From NCBI GenBank assembly GCA_963725275.1, contig CAVRXS010000005.1, positions 434,001-498,000 of the forward strand: a DNA stretch of 64,000 nt, in the 5' to 3' direction. This stretch comes from Bog-756 sp963725275 (GTDB lineage: Bacteria > Actinomycetota > Acidimicrobiia > Acidimicrobiales > RAAP-2). Made by a program: the position numbers and the translations under genes. The notes under the pieces were generated by a model. It had not been told where the DNA came from, searched no databases, and saw only the letters and a program-made list of their open reading frames with translations. Shown in pieces: positions 44,971-55,872 of the stretch. Positions within the stretch are counted from its first letter, which is position 1. Each line of letters opens with the position of its first letter.

Positions 44971-46371
44971 ATGACCACGACCGACCTCGACCTCGGCAAG
45001 TACAAGCTCGGGTGGTCCGACGAGGAAGACTACGTCTTCAAGCCCAAGAAGGGCCTCTCCGAGGCGATCGTCCGCGAGATGTCCGCCATGAAGAAGGAGC
45101 CGGAGTGGATGCGGGACTTCCGGCTCCGCGCCCTCCAGCGATTCGAGAAGCGGCCGATGGCCGAGTGGTTCGCGGTCAACATGCCGGACCTCGACTTCGA
45201 TGACATCTACTACTACATCAAGCCCACCTCGGGGCAGGTGGAGGACTGGAACGACCTCCCCGACGCCATCAAGAACACCTACGAGAAGTTGGGCATCCCC
45301 GAGGCCGAGCGCAAGTACCTCGCCGGGGTGACCGCCCAGTACGAGTCCGAGGTTGTCTTCCACCGCAACCGTGAGGACCTCGAGGCGCTGGGCGTGCTGT
45401 TCTGCGACATGGACACCGCGGTGCGCGAGTACCCCGAGCTCGTTCGCAAGTACTTCGGCACGATCATCCCGCCGAACGACAACAAGTTCGCCGCCCTCAA
45501 CTCGGCGGTCTGGTCCGGCGGCTCGTTCATCTACGTGCCCCCCGGGGTGGTCGTCGACCAGCCGCTGCAGGCCTACTTCCGGATCAACGCCGAGAACATG
45601 GGACAGTTCGAGCGGACCCTGATCATCGCCGACGTGGGCGCCCAGGTGCACTACATCGAGGGCTGTTCCGCCCCGGTGTACACGACCGACTCACTGCACT
45701 CGGCCGTCGTCGAGCTGGTGGCCCTCGAAGGATCCCGGATCACCTACACCACGATCCAGAACTGGTCGAACAACGTATACAACCTCGTCACCAAGCGGGG
45801 CAGGGCCGAGGCGGAGGCCCACATCGAGTGGATCGACGGCAACATCGGCTCGCGCCTGACCATGAAGTACCCCTCCGTCTACCTGATGGGACCCAAGGCT
45901 TCGGGCGAGGTGCTCTCGGTGGCCTACGCGGGTGCCGGGCAGCACCAGGACGCCGGCGCCAAGATGATCCACGCTGCCCCGGAGACCACCTCCACGATCG
46001 TCTCCAAGTCGATCTCCAAGGACGCCGGGATCACCACCTACCGCGGCCTCGTCCACGTCGAAGAGGGCGCCAAGCACGCCAAGAGCTTCGTCCGTTGCGA
46101 CGCCCTCCTCCTCGACGACACGTCGGTGTCGGAAACGAAGCCCTACATGGAGGTGGGGGAGCGCGACGCCCGAATCGGCCACGAGGCCACGGTGTCCAAG
46201 GTCGGAGACGACCAGCTCTTCTACCTGATGAGCCGTGGACTGTCGGAGACCCAGGCGATGGGGATGATCGTCAACGGGTTCATCGAGCCGATCACCCGCA
46301 CCCTCCCGATGGAGTACGCGGTGGAGTGGAGCCGCCTGATCGAGTTGCAGATGGAGGGCTCCGTCGGCTGA
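44971..46371 (+). CDS. sufB: Fe-S cluster assembly protein SufB
   Basis: 466 residues from ATG 44971 with AGGAG upstream. Full-length SufB: WMRDFRLRAL near the start, PPNDNKFAALNSAVWSGGSF, FERTLIIADVGA, YIEGCSAP, VTKRGRAE, KSISKDAGITTYRG, VRCDALLLD and a conserved C-terminus (GMIVNGFIEPI). It is the scaffold core of SufBCD, where clusters are built. It is the first gene of the plus-strand suf operon (sufB, small Cys protein, then sufD, Rieske protein, sufC). Confidence 0.96.
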   Translation: MTTTDLDLGKYKLGWSDEEDYVFKPKKGLSEAIVREMSAMKKEPEWMRDFRLRALQRFEKRPMAEWFAVNMPDLDFDDIYYYIKPTSGQVEDWNDLPDAIKNTYEKLGIPEAERKYLAGVTAQYESEVVFHRNREDLEALGVLFCDMDTAVREYPELVRKYFGTIIPPNDNKFAALNSAVWSGGSFIYVPPGVVVDQPLQAYFRINAENMGQFERTLIIADVGAQVHYIEGCSAPVYTTDSLHSAVVELVALEGSRITYTTIQNWSNNVYNLVTKRGRAEAEAHIEWIDGNIGSRLTMKYPSVYLMGPKASGEVLSVAYAGAGQHQDAGAKMIHAAPETTSTIVSKSISKDAGITTYRGLVHVEEGAKHAKSFVRCDALLLDDTSVSETKPYMEVGERDARIGHEATVSKVGDDQLFYLMSRGLSETQAMGMIVNGFIEPITRTLPMEYAVEWSRLIELQMEGSVG

Positions 46372-46428
46372 CGCCCCCGGGCGGGCCCGACTCGGCCAGA
46401 ATGTGACCCAGGCGACGAGGGAGTTCCC

Positions 46429-46764
46429 ATGCCGATGAGGGAAGAGTGCAAGCACTTCCAGTCGAGGACCTACGACTCGGGTGAGGTGGCCCGCTTCTGC
46501 GTGCTCGATCTCGCCCCCGACGCGCCCTGGAAGTGCCCCGACGACTGCCCCTCCTACTCTCCCCGGTATGCCGACGTGGGGTGGGACCACGGCTCGCTCA
46601 TCGAGCCAGCGCTCGAACCCATGCCGGACGTCCCCGACGAGGAGGCAGCGACGCTGCTCAACCAGGCCGAGGAGATCGTGAACACGGTGGCTCCCGGCGT
46701 CCTGGCCGAGGTACGCAAGGACGACGCGGCGCGCGGCCGCAAGTGGTGGCGTCGGAAGCGCTGA
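46429..46764 (+). CDS. small four-cysteine protein in the suf locus
   Basis: 111 residues from ATG 46429. Four cysteines (C8, C24, C36, C40) lie in the first 40 residues (EECKHF, RFCVLDLA, WKCPDDCPSY), a spacing that could bind zinc or an Fe-S cluster. The C-terminus is basic (GRKWWRRKR). I do not recognise a named family. Its place 57 bp after sufB suggests a lineage-specific Suf accessory protein. Confidence 0.75.
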   Translation: MPMREECKHFQSRTYDSGEVARFCVLDLAPDAPWKCPDDCPSYSPRYADVGWDHGSLIEPALEPMPDVPDEEAATLLNQAEEIVNTVAPGVLAEVRKDDAARGRKWWRRKR

Positions 46765-46786
46765 GGACCTCCTCAGTGGGCCGCGC

Positions 46787-47638
46787 CTACCGGCCGGTGA
46801 AGTTGCCCGGCCGCTTCTCCGTGAAGGCGGCCATGGCCTCGGCCAGGTCGTCCGAGCCGAGGAACGCAGCGTTCCAGGTGGCCACGTAGTCGAGTCCCTC
46901 CGCCACGGTGCGCCCGTCCCCGGCGACAAGCACCGCCTTGGTCCCCTGCACCGCGAGGGGGGAGTTCGACGCGATCTCCGCGGCCAGCTCCCGGGCGTCG
47001 GCCACGACCGACTCGGGGTCGGGGCTCACCGTGTTGACCAGCCCGATGGCCTCGGCCCGCGCGGCGGTGATGTCCTTGCCGGTGTAGGCCAGCTCCGCCA
47101 CGTGGCCGCTGCCGATGATCGCGGGGAGCCGCTGGAGGCTCCCGAGGTCGGCCACGATGGCCACCTTGGCTTCGCGCACCGAGAACAGCGCGTCGGCACT
47201 GGCCAGCCGGATGTCGCAGGCCGCGATGAGATCCACGCCGCCCCCGATGCAGTACCCGTGGACGGCGGCGATGGTCGGCACCGCGCACTCGGCGACCGAG
47301 GTGACCGAGGCCTGGAGGCGCAGGATGTTCGCACGGGCGCGGGCGGCTGTGGCGGCCGGAGAGGGCCTCGCACCGTCTCCGGGATCGGGAGGGCGGCCGA
47401 TGTCGGCCATGGCCACCAGGTCCAGACCGACCGAGAAGTGGGGGCCGCGCGCCGCGATGACCAGCGCCCGGATATCCCGGTCGGCGCCGATGGCGTGCAT
47501 CGCCCGCGGGAGGTCGTCCCAGAAGACCGGGCCCATGGCATTGCGCTTCTCCGGCCGGTCGAGCCAGAGCGTCGCCACGTGGCCGTGCACCTCGACATCC
47601 AGGACGTCGGAGGTGAAGGACTGCGCGGTGGCGCTCAC
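46787..47638 (-). CDS. crotonase, dienoyl-CoA isomerase (ECH1)-like
   Basis: 283 residues from GTG 47638. Crotonase blocks: LDRPEKRNAMG, GPHFSVGLDL, and HGYCIGGGVDLIAACDIRLASADALFSVREAKVAIVAD followed by LGSLQRLP. The Asp in IVADLG and the Glu in VREAKV match delta3,5-delta2,4-dienoyl-CoA isomerase (ECH1) rather than a plain hydratase. It acts in breakdown of unsaturated fatty acids. It is inserted on the opposite strand between the sufB and sufD parts of the Suf locus. Confidence 0.85.
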   Translation of the reverse strand: MSATAQSFTSDVLDVEVHGHVATLWLDRPEKRNAMGPVFWDDLPRAMHAIGADRDIRALVIAARGPHFSVGLDLVAMADIGRPPDPGDGARPSPAATAARARANILRLQASVTSVAECAVPTIAAVHGYCIGGGVDLIAACDIRLASADALFSVREAKVAIVADLGSLQRLPAIIGSGHVAELAYTGKDITAARAEAIGLVNTVSPDPESVVADARELAAEIASNSPLAVQGTKAVLVAGDGRTVAEGLDYVATWNAAFLGSDDLAEAMAAFTEKRPGNFTGR

Positions 47639-47708
47639 GGCACCGAGCGTAGGCGGGCTCAGGGGAGCCCCGCAGGAGCCGGTCGCCGGCAGGTGACAGC
47701 CCGATAGG

Positions 47709-49100
47709 ATGTGCTGCGAGGCTCGTCGACCGGGCCTCCTTGCGCGAGAGGCTCCTGTTCTGTCCACCTTCACCCCCGACATCGCGGCCGGACTGCCCGG
47801 TGCCCCCTGGCTCCGCGACCGGCGCACCGCCGCCGCCGAGGCCTTCTCCTCCTCCCCTCTCCCCTCGCCGAAAGACGAAGTCTGGCGGTACAGCCGGATC
47901 GACCAGCTCGACCTCGACCGGTTCCACCCGACTGGCACCGCCCCGATCGCCCCGACCGACGAACCGGGACCCTCACCCTCCGAGCGGGTCCACGTGCTCG
48001 TGGACGGGCTGGGGCCGCGTTCGGGCCTCGTCGTGACCGTCAACGGTGCGCTGGCCACCCTGTCGACCGCACTCGACGACCGGGTGCTCACCGTGGGACG
48101 GGCCACCGACCACCCAGAGGGTCGCGATCTCATCGGGTCGGTCGCCACGAACCCGCACGACTTCCCGTTGCTCAACGACGCGTTCGCCATCGACCCGGTC
48201 GTGATCGACGTGCAGGCGGGCGCGACGGTGACCGATCCGTTGGTCATCGTCCACGTGGTGACCGGACCGGCCGGCGGCGCCGTCTTCCCTCGCACGTTCG
48301 TGCGGGCAGGGGTTGGTTCGACCGCCGCCGTGGTCGAGATCCTGGTCGACGCCAACGCCGGTGTCCTCGGCCATCCGACGGCCGACGGGGTGCGGGTGAC
48401 CGAGCCACCCGTCGAGCACCTGGTGGTGCCCTTGACCGAGCTCCGAGTGGCGGACGACGCGACACTCGCATTCTTCTCGCTTCAGTCCCTGGGCGCGGCC
48501 ACCTGGCAGATCGCGCACCAGACCAGCGCCATCGGGGCCCGGGCCTTCTTGTCCAGCTACGCGGTGGCGCTCGGCGGCGACTACGCCCGGCTCCGCACCG
48601 ACTCGACCCTCGAGGGCGAGTCGGGGACCAGCCGGTTGCGTGCGGCCTTCATCGGCCGGGACGAGCAGATGCTCGACTTCCGGACGCTGCAGGACCACCG
48701 TGCCCCGCGGACCACCAGTGACCTGTTGTTCATGGGGGCGGTGGCCGACACCTCGCACTCGGTCTACAGCGGGCTCATCCGGGTTGCGCGCGGAGCGGTG
48801 CGTTCGGACGCCATGCAGACAAACCACAACCTGGTGCTCGACGAGGGTGCCCACGCGGACTCGGTGCCCAACCTGGACATCGAGGAGAACGACGTCCGGT
48901 GCAGCCACGCGTCCACGGTCGGACCGGTCGACGAGGACCAGCGCTACTACCTCGAGTCGCGGGGCATCGAGCCGGGCCGTGCCGAACAGCTCATCGTTGC
49001 GGGCTACTTCGACAGCATCGCCGACCTGGTCCCGGTGCCCGGTGCCCGCGCCCTCGTGGGTCGTTCCCTGGCCGAGCGCTCCGGGGTGGCCCGTGGATGA
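47709..49100 (+). CDS. sufD: Fe-S cluster assembly protein SufD
   Basis: 463 residues if started at ATG 47709. A start nearer STFTPDIAAGLPGAPWL (CTG 47760) is possible. SufD features: KDEVWRYSRIDQLDLDRF, the SufBD core (ALGGDYARLRTDSTLEGESG, TLQDHRAPRTTSDLLFMGAV), and the conserved block QTNHNLVLDEGAHADSVPNLDIEENDVRCSHASTVGPVDEDQ followed by YYLESRGI. It partners SufB and SufC in the scaffold complex. It overlaps the Rieske gene start. Confidence 0.93.
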   Translation: MCCEARRPGLLAREAPVLSTFTPDIAAGLPGAPWLRDRRTAAAEAFSSSPLPSPKDEVWRYSRIDQLDLDRFHPTGTAPIAPTDEPGPSPSERVHVLVDGLGPRSGLVVTVNGALATLSTALDDRVLTVGRATDHPEGRDLIGSVATNPHDFPLLNDAFAIDPVVIDVQAGATVTDPLVIVHVVTGPAGGAVFPRTFVRAGVGSTAAVVEILVDANAGVLGHPTADGVRVTEPPVEHLVVPLTELRVADDATLAFFSLQSLGAATWQIAHQTSAIGARAFLSSYAVALGGDYARLRTDSTLEGESGTSRLRAAFIGRDEQMLDFRTLQDHRAPRTTSDLLFMGAVADTSHSVYSGLIRVARGAVRSDAMQTNHNLVLDEGAHADSVPNLDIEENDVRCSHASTVGPVDEDQRYYLESRGIEPGRAEQLIVAGYFDSIADLVPVPGARALVGRSLAERSGVARG

Positions 49101-49449
49101 TCCCGGGACCGGATCGGTCACCGACGGCGCCGCAGCGGTCACGGTCCGGCTCTGTGCGCGCGACGACCTGGCCGACGGCGAGGCCCGGCGGTTCGACGTG
49201 GCCGGGAGTCGGGTGGCCCTGGTCCGCATCGGGCAGGACTTCTACGCGGTGGGTGACCGTTGCAGCCACGAGGACTTCTCCCTTGCCGACGGCGAGGTGC
49301 TGTCGGACGAGTGCGAGATCGAGTGCGCCAAGCACGGCTCGACCTTCGACCTGCGGACGGGCGAGCCCTGCTCGCTGCCGGCCACCCGGGCGGTACCGGT
49401 CTATTCGGTCGTGGTCGAGGGGGACGACGTCTCGGTGGTCCTCCCGTGA
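49093..49449 (+). CDS. Suf-associated Rieske [2Fe-2S] protein
   Basis: 118 residues from GTG 49093, overlapping sufD by 8 nt. The Rieske-type ligands are CSH (DRCSHEDFSLADG) and CAKH (ECEIECAKHGSTFDL), about 17 residues apart. It is a small non-heme ferredoxin of the kind often encoded inside actinobacterial suf operons. It probably donates electrons or helps cluster assembly. Its stop overlaps the sufC start (GTGA). Confidence 0.92.
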   Translation: MDDPGTGSVTDGAAAVTVRLCARDDLADGEARRFDVAGSRVALVRIGQDFYAVGDRCSHEDFSLADGEVLSDECEIECAKHGSTFDLRTGEPCSLPATRAVPVYSVVVEGDDVSVVLP

Positions 49450-50192
49450 GCGGTGACGGGCTTCGCATCGAGGGCCTTCGGGCGGGCGTCCCTGGACGCG
49501 AGATCCTCCGTGGGGTCACCCTCACCGTGCGCAGCGGCGAGGTCCATGCGGTCATGGGTCCGAACGGTTCCGGCAAGAGCACCCTGGCCCACGTCCTCAT
49601 GGGCCGCCCGGGCTACGAGGTGATCGAGGGCTCGGTGACCCTCGACGGCATCGACGTGCTGGCCCTCCCGACCTGGCAGCGGGCGCGTGCCGGTCTCTTC
49701 CTCGCCATGCAGCACCCGATCGAGGTGCCCGGGGTGTCGCTGCTCGAGTCGTTGACCTGTGCCCGGGCGCCCGTGGCCGGGGAGCCGTCCGGCGAGCCCG
49801 ACCCCGGCATCGCCGAGCGGCTGCACACCGAGGCGCGCCGGATCGGGTTCGAGGAACGCTTCCTCGACCGGCCGCTCAACGTGGACCTCTCCGGCGGCGA
49901 GCGCAAGCGAAACGAGACGCTCCAGATGGGTGTGCTCCGCCCCCGGTTTGCGGTGCTCGACGAGATCGACTCCGGTCTCGACGTCGACGCGCTGGCCGAC
50001 GTGGGCCGCCGGGTCGAGGCCGCCACCACCGAGTGGGGACTCGGCGTGCTGGCCATCACCCACTTCCGGCGCCTCCTCGACGTCCTCCACCCCGACGTGG
50101 TCCACGTGCTGTCCGATGGGCGGGTCGTGGCGACCGGGGGGAGCGATCTGGCCGAGACGGTCGACCGGTCCGGGTACGCGGCCTACGGCTGA
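49446..50192 (+). CDS. sufC: SufC ATPase (first copy)
   Basis: 248 residues from GTG 49446. ABC ATPase with Walker A GPNGSGKST, Q-loop (FLAMQHPIEVPGV), signature LSGGERKRNE, Walker B FAVLDEIDSGLD and the H-loop ITHFRR. The SufC-type ERKRNE and DSGLDVDAL patterns are clear. It powers SufBCD. A second SufC (52011-52789) lies on the minus strand nearby, which is unusual. Confidence 0.93.
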   Translation: MSGDGLRIEGLRAGVPGREILRGVTLTVRSGEVHAVMGPNGSGKSTLAHVLMGRPGYEVIEGSVTLDGIDVLALPTWQRARAGLFLAMQHPIEVPGVSLLESLTCARAPVAGEPSGEPDPGIAERLHTEARRIGFEERFLDRPLNVDLSGGERKRNETLQMGVLRPRFAVLDEIDSGLDVDALADVGRRVEAATTEWGLGVLAITHFRRLLDVLHPDVVHVLSDGRVVATGGSDLAETVDRSGYAAYG

Positions 50193-50231
50193 GCCGGCCG
50201 AGCCCTCCGGAAGGGGGACCCGCCGGATTCG

Positions 50232-50735
50232 TCAGGAGGGCGACTCGGAGGCGTCGAGCCCGTCGGCCAGCGTGTTCCAGCTGAGGGTCGCGCACTTGAT
50301 GCGCACCGGGAACTTGACCACGCCCTGGAGCGCGGCGAGCTCGCCGAGCGCGTCGACGTCGATGGCCTCCGGTTCGGCCGGCTCGGCGAGCCCGTTGCTG
50401 CCGGCACCGTCGGTCGAGGGGAGGGTCGACTCGTGGATCGACATCATGCCCTTGAAGGTCTTGATCAGGTCGCGCACCTCGGGGACCGGCCGTCCCTTGA
50501 CCGCGGCCGACATCAGTGACGCTGAGGACTGGCTGATCGAGCAGCCCGGTCCCGGCGATCTTGATGTCCGTGACCGCCCCGTCATCGACGAGGACGGTGA
50601 CCACGATCTCGTCCCCGCAGAGCGGGTTGAACCCTTCCGCCGGGTGGCCGGCGGCGCCTCCAGCTCGCCCCGGTTCCGGGGCGAGCGGTAGTGGTCGAGG
50701 ATGATTTCGCGGTAGAGGTCTTCGAGACCGGGCAT
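50232..50735 (-). CDS. sufU: SufU/NifU-like scaffold or sulfur-transfer protein (two apparent frameshifts)
   Basis: ATG 50735 starts MPGLEDLYREIILDHYRSPRNRGEL. Frames change near 50640 and 50550. Together they hold the three conserved Cys sites of SufU (NPLCGDE, GCSISQSSASLM and VRIKCATLSW) and the SufU-specific insertion region. It accepts sulfur from SufS in a zinc-dependent way. It lies downstream of sufS on the same strand. Confidence 0.8.
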   Translation of the reverse strand: MPGLEDLYREIILDHYRSPRNRGELEAPPATRRKGSTRSAGTRSWSPSSSMTGRSRTSRSPGPGCSISQSSASLMSAAVKGRPVPEVRDLIKTFKGMMSIHESTLPSTDGAGSNGLAEPAEPEAIDVDALGELAALQGVVKFPVRIKCATLSWNTLADGLDASESPS

Positions 50736-50761
50736 CAGAGAGTCAGCCTACCGGGAGCCGC

Positions 50762-52010
50762 TCATCCGAAGAACTTCGCGGCTGCGTCGAGCGCCTCGAC
50801 CAGCGTGTCCACGTCGGTCTCGTCGTTGTAGATGGCGAACGAGGCCCGGGCGGTTGCGGCCACCCCGAGACGCCGCATGAGCGGCTTGGCGCAGTGATGG
50901 CCGGCGCGCACGCAGACCCCGTACTCGTCGAGGATCTGGGAGATGTCATGGGGGTGGAGGTCCCCGAAGGCGAAGGACACGACGCCGCCCCGGTCGGCGC
51001 TCGCCGGTGGGCCGAAGATCCGGATGCCGCTCCCGAAGCGCTCGCGCGAGCGCGCCGAGGGCGTAGCCGGTCAGGGCCATCTCGTGCTCGCGCACGGCGT
51101 CCATGCCGACGGCCCGCAGGTAGTCGACGGCCGCACCGAGACCGATGGCCTCGGCGATCGGCGGGGTCCCGGCCTCGAACTCGCCAGGGGATGTCGTTGG
51201 GGGTGAAGCCGTCCTTGCGCACGTCGAGGATCATCTCCCCACCACCGAGGAACGGCGGCATGGCCGTCCAGCAGCTCGGCGTGGCCCCAGAGCACGCCGA
51301 TCCCGGTCGGGCCCGAGCATCTTGTGGCCGCTGAAGGCCGAGGAAGTCGACTCCGAGGGCGACCACGTCCGTCGGCAGATGGGGCACCGACTGAGCAGGC
51401 GTCGGCCACCACGATCGCGCCGGCGGCGTGCGCGGCCGTCGGCCAGGATGGCGCATCGGAGTGATGGTGCCGAGCACGTTGGACATGCAGGTGACCGCCA
51501 AGAGCTTCGAGCCCTCGAGGATCCGGTCGAGATCGTCGAGGTCGAGGAAGCCGTCGTCGTCGACGGGCACCCATCGCAGCTCGATCCCCCGCTCGGCGGC
51601 CAGCATGTAGCCACGGCACGATGTTGGCGTGGTGCTCCATCTCGGTCAGGACCACCACGTCGCCGCGCTGCAGGTGGGTGCGGCCCCAGGCGTGGGCGAC
51701 CAGGTTGATGGCCTCGGTCGCGTTCTTGGTGAAGACGATCTCGTGTGCCGGGTCGGGGGCGCCGATGAACCGGCCCGCGTTGACCCGGGCCGCCTCGAAG
51801 CGCCGGGTGGCCTCCTCGGCGATGCTGTAGACGCCGCGGTGCACGTTGGCGTGCGTCGTCTCGTCGTAGCTCGCGCATGGCGTCGAGCACCGACGGTCGG
51901 CCGCTGGGAGGACGCGGCCGAGTCGAGGTAGGCGATCGGCCGGCCGTGGACCTCGCGCGCGAGCAGGGGGAAGTCCTTGGCCACCGAGGCGGCGTCGAGA
52001 CGGGGTCGGG

Positions 52011-52023
<13 letters not shown>
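50762..52023 (-). CDS. sufS: SufS cysteine desulfurase (many apparent frameshifts)
   Basis: GTG 52023 begins VAELTRPRLDAASVAKDFP, then DSAASSQRP. Fragments in three frames follow the SufS order: NVHRGVYSIAEEAT, FTKNATEAINLVAHAWG, EMEHHANIVPW, the PLP-lysine FSGHKMLGP, and the active-site Cys in VRAGHHCAKPLM, ending at 50762. At least six single-base shifts are needed. At three of them (for example near 51430, 51395 and 51345) removing one base restores the consensus. An essential gene would not decay this way beside intact partners, so base-call error is likely. It liberates sulfur from cysteine for SufU. Confidence 0.82.
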
Positions 52024-52789
<766 letters not shown>

Positions 52790-52902
52790 GCCGATTGTAG
52801 CCCGTCGGCGGGATTTCTCCTACGGCGGTAGTGAGAATACCGAGAGGCGCAACGACGTGGGCGAATCGGGTCGATCCCCAGGTCAACCGGTACGGTACCC
52901 TC

Positions 52903-55087
52903 ATGACCGACCCCTGGAACTACGCCGGTCCGGTCACCCTGCTCTCTGGATCGGGGCAGGTCACCCTCGTCGATGAGTCGACCTTCGCCATCAGTGGCAG
53001 CGCCGGTGACATCACCCCTGGGGCGGCACAGGGCCTCTTCGTGCGGGACACCCGGATCCTCTCCCGCTTCGAGGTCCTCATCAACGGGATGCGCACCGAG
53101 CCGCTCGCCGGGTTGAACGACGATCCCTTCTCGGCGACGTTCGTCTCGCGCAACCTGCCCGCACCCGGCCGCGCCGACTCGACGCTGATGGTCTTCCGCA
53201 GCCGCCACGTGGGACGGGGCATGCGGGAGGTGTTGACCCTGCGCAACTTCTCCGACGAGGCAACCGCCTGCACCCTCGAGATCCTGGTCGACGTCGACTT
53301 CGCCGACCTGTTCGCGGTCAAGGAGGGGCGGGCGGCGAGCGCCCCGCTCAACGGCGAGCTGACCACGTCGGTGGACAGTCCGGCCGATCCGGGGCTCTCC
53401 GAGTCGGCGGCCACCCTCACGTACACCTACCGGAGGGGCGGGGTGACCCGGGGCGTCGAGATCCGGACCCACGGCGTGGTCGCGGTGGCGCCGGGACTCG
53501 CCACCTACGAGATCGTGGTCCCGGCCCGCGGCGAGTGGTCGACCTGCCTGGAGATCGGCCCGGTCATCGAGGGCGCCGTCTTCTCGCCGAAGTACCGGTG
53601 CGGGGAGCCGGTGGAACGGGCGATCCCCTCCGAGCGCCTCGCCGAATGGCGGCGCCAGGTCCCCCAGGTCGAGACCGACCACCCCGTCCTCAAGGAGGTC
53701 GTGGCCCGCAGTGCCGAGGACCTCGGCGCCCTGCAGGATCTTCGACCCCGACTATCCCGAGCGGGTGGTGGTGGCAGCGGGGGCCCCGTGGTTCATGACC
53801 GTCTTCGGCCGCGACTCCCTGCTCACCGCGTGGATGGCCCTGCTCGTCGATCCCGACCTCGCCCGCGGGGTGCTCCAGACACTGGCCCGGTTCCAGGGTA
53901 CGGACGTCGACCCGAGACACGACGAGGAGCCGGGGCGCATCCTCCACGAAATGCGCTTCGGCGACGCGGCCTCGCTGTCTCTCGGCGGGGGCAGCATCTA
54001 CTACGGGACAGCGGACGCCACGCCGCTGTTCGTGATGCTGCTCGGCGAGCTGCGGCGCTGGGGTGTCGCCCGCGAGCTGGTCGACGAGCTGCGCCCCAAC
54101 GCGGTGCGGGCCATCGAGTGGATCGAGCAGTTCGGCGATGCCGACGGCGACGGCTACGTCGAGTACCGGCGGGCGACCGACCGCGGGCTCGCCAACCAGG
54201 GGTGGAAGGACAGCTGGGACGGGATCCGCTACGGCGACGGCCGGGTGGCCGAGGCACCGATCGCCCTCTGCGAGGTGCAGGCCTACACCTACGGGGCGTA
54301 CCTGGCGAGCGCCCACTTCGCCTTCGAGGCCGGGGACACCGCCACCTACGACCGGTTCCGGTTGAAGGCGGCCCAATTGAAGGCGGCCTTCAACCGCGAC
54401 TTCTGGCTCGAGGACAAGGGGTGGTACGCGGTGGGGCTCGACGCGGACAAGCGACCGATCGACTCGCTCACCTCCAACATCGGCCACTGCCTGTGGACCG
54501 GGATCGTCGACGAGGACAAGGCCCGCCGGGTGGCCGAGGCGCTGGTGTCCCCCTCGATGTTCACCGGGTGGGGGCTGCGCACGCTCTCGCGGGACAGCGG
54601 CGGCTACAACCCGATCAGCTACCACTGCGGGTCGGTCTGGCCGCACGACACGACGATCGTCGCCGCCGGCCTTGCGAGGTACGGCTTCGACGGCGCGGCC
54701 CAGCAGCTCATCTTCGGGCTGCTCGACGCGGCGTCCGTCCAGGGCGGCCGCCTGCCGGAGCTCTTCAGCGGCCTCGACCGCGACGAGCTCACCGTCCCGG
54801 TCGGCTACCCGACCTCGTGCTCGCCCCAGGCGTGGGCGGCGGCGTCCCCGTTGCTCTGCCTGCGCACGCTGCTCCGCCTCGACCCCTGGATCCCCTACGG
54901 CAAGATCTGGCTCTCGCCCAACCTGCCCGAGACCATCGGCTACCTCAAGGTCGAGGGCATCCCGCTGGCCGGCTCGCGGGTGACCGTCGAGGTGGGCAGT
55001 GAGGTCAGCGGTGGTGTGTCGATCAGCGGGCTCCCCTCCGAGATCGAGGTCATCCGCGAGCCCCGCCGTCCCTCCACTGCGCTCTGA
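52903..55087 (+). CDS. glycogen debranching-type glycosidase (one apparent frameshift)
   Basis: ATG 52903 starts MTDPWNYAGPVTLLSGSGQVTLVDES. An N-terminal beta domain (GDE_N_bis-like, about 1-270; TPGAAQGLFVRDTRILSRFEVLING) is followed by an (alpha/alpha)6 catalytic region with APWFMTVFGRDSLLTAWMAL, NQGWKDSWDG, NIGHCLWTGI and PISYHCGSVWPHD. The frame shifts once near 53735 between GALQ and RIFDPDYPERV. It probably hydrolyses alpha-1,6 or related glucosidic linkages in storage glucan or trehalose-like sugars. It is divergent from the suf minus operon. Confidence 0.82.
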
Positions 55088-55126
55088 CCGGGAGAGGCAC
55101 CCCGGACGCAGTGCAGGCGATCGGGG

Positions 55127-55744
55127 TCACCACCCGCGGTCGATCCACTCGGCCAGGTGGGGTGACTCGGCACCGATCGTCGTCCCCACCCCGTGGCCGG
55201 GTAGGACGATGGTGTCCGGATCGAACGCGCCGAACAGCCGGCCCTCGATGGAGGTGATGATGGTCCCGAAGTCGGAGTGGTCGAACGAGGTGTTGCCCGG
55301 CCCTCCAGGGAAGAGGGTGTCCCCGCTGAAGAGCAGGGGGGTCCCCTCCACAGCGAAGCACATCGAACCCGGGGTGTGGCCGGGGGTCGCGATGGTGGCG
55401 ACCCGCAGGCGGCCGACCTCGAGCACCGACTCGTCCTCGAGGATCTGGTCGTAGGCGGGCAGCATGTCGGCGTCGGCCCGGGTCACCGCCACGTCGAATC
55501 CGGCGTTCCGGACGGCCTCCACGGCCTGGATGTGGTCCCAGTGGCCGTGGGTCTCCACCACCTGGCGGACCCCGAGCGACCGGCAGAGCTCGAGGAGGAG
55601 GTCGTGCTCGTTGGCGGCGTCGATGAGGGCGGCCTCGCCGGTCTCCCTGCACCGCACGATGTAGACGTTGTTGTCCACCGGGCCGACCACGACCCGGTGG
55701 ACCTCGACGGCTGCGTCCTGGTAGTCGATGATGGTCTCGGGCAT
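55127..55744 (-). CDS. metallo-beta-lactamase-fold hydrolase, glyoxalase II-like
   Basis: 205 residues from ATG 55744 with GAGGAGG upstream. Metal motif THGHWDH, with later ligands in TPGHTPGS, SGDTLF and PGHG. The length and the NNVYIVRC opening fit hydroxyacylglutathione-hydrolase-like enzymes. Actinobacteria lack glutathione, so the thioester partner may be mycothiol. The substrate is unproven. Confidence 0.87.
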   Translation of the reverse strand: MPETIIDYQDAAVEVHRVVVGPVDNNVYIVRCRETGEAALIDAANEHDLLLELCRSLGVRQVVETHGHWDHIQAVEAVRNAGFDVAVTRADADMLPAYDQILEDESVLEVGRLRVATIATPGHTPGSMCFAVEGTPLLFSGDTLFPGGPGNTSFDHSDFGTIITSIEGRLFGAFDPDTIVLPGHGVGTTIGAESPHLAEWIDRGW

Positions 55745-55872
55745 GAGCACCTCCTCGGGCCGAGCGTAGTGTGGCCCCCGGTGGTCCCCACCGATGCGGG
55801 TCTGGTAGACAGATGCGGGCCTGCGAGACGGGCGCGCCGCCCCGGTCGGGGCGTATCGGGATGGAGAACCGG

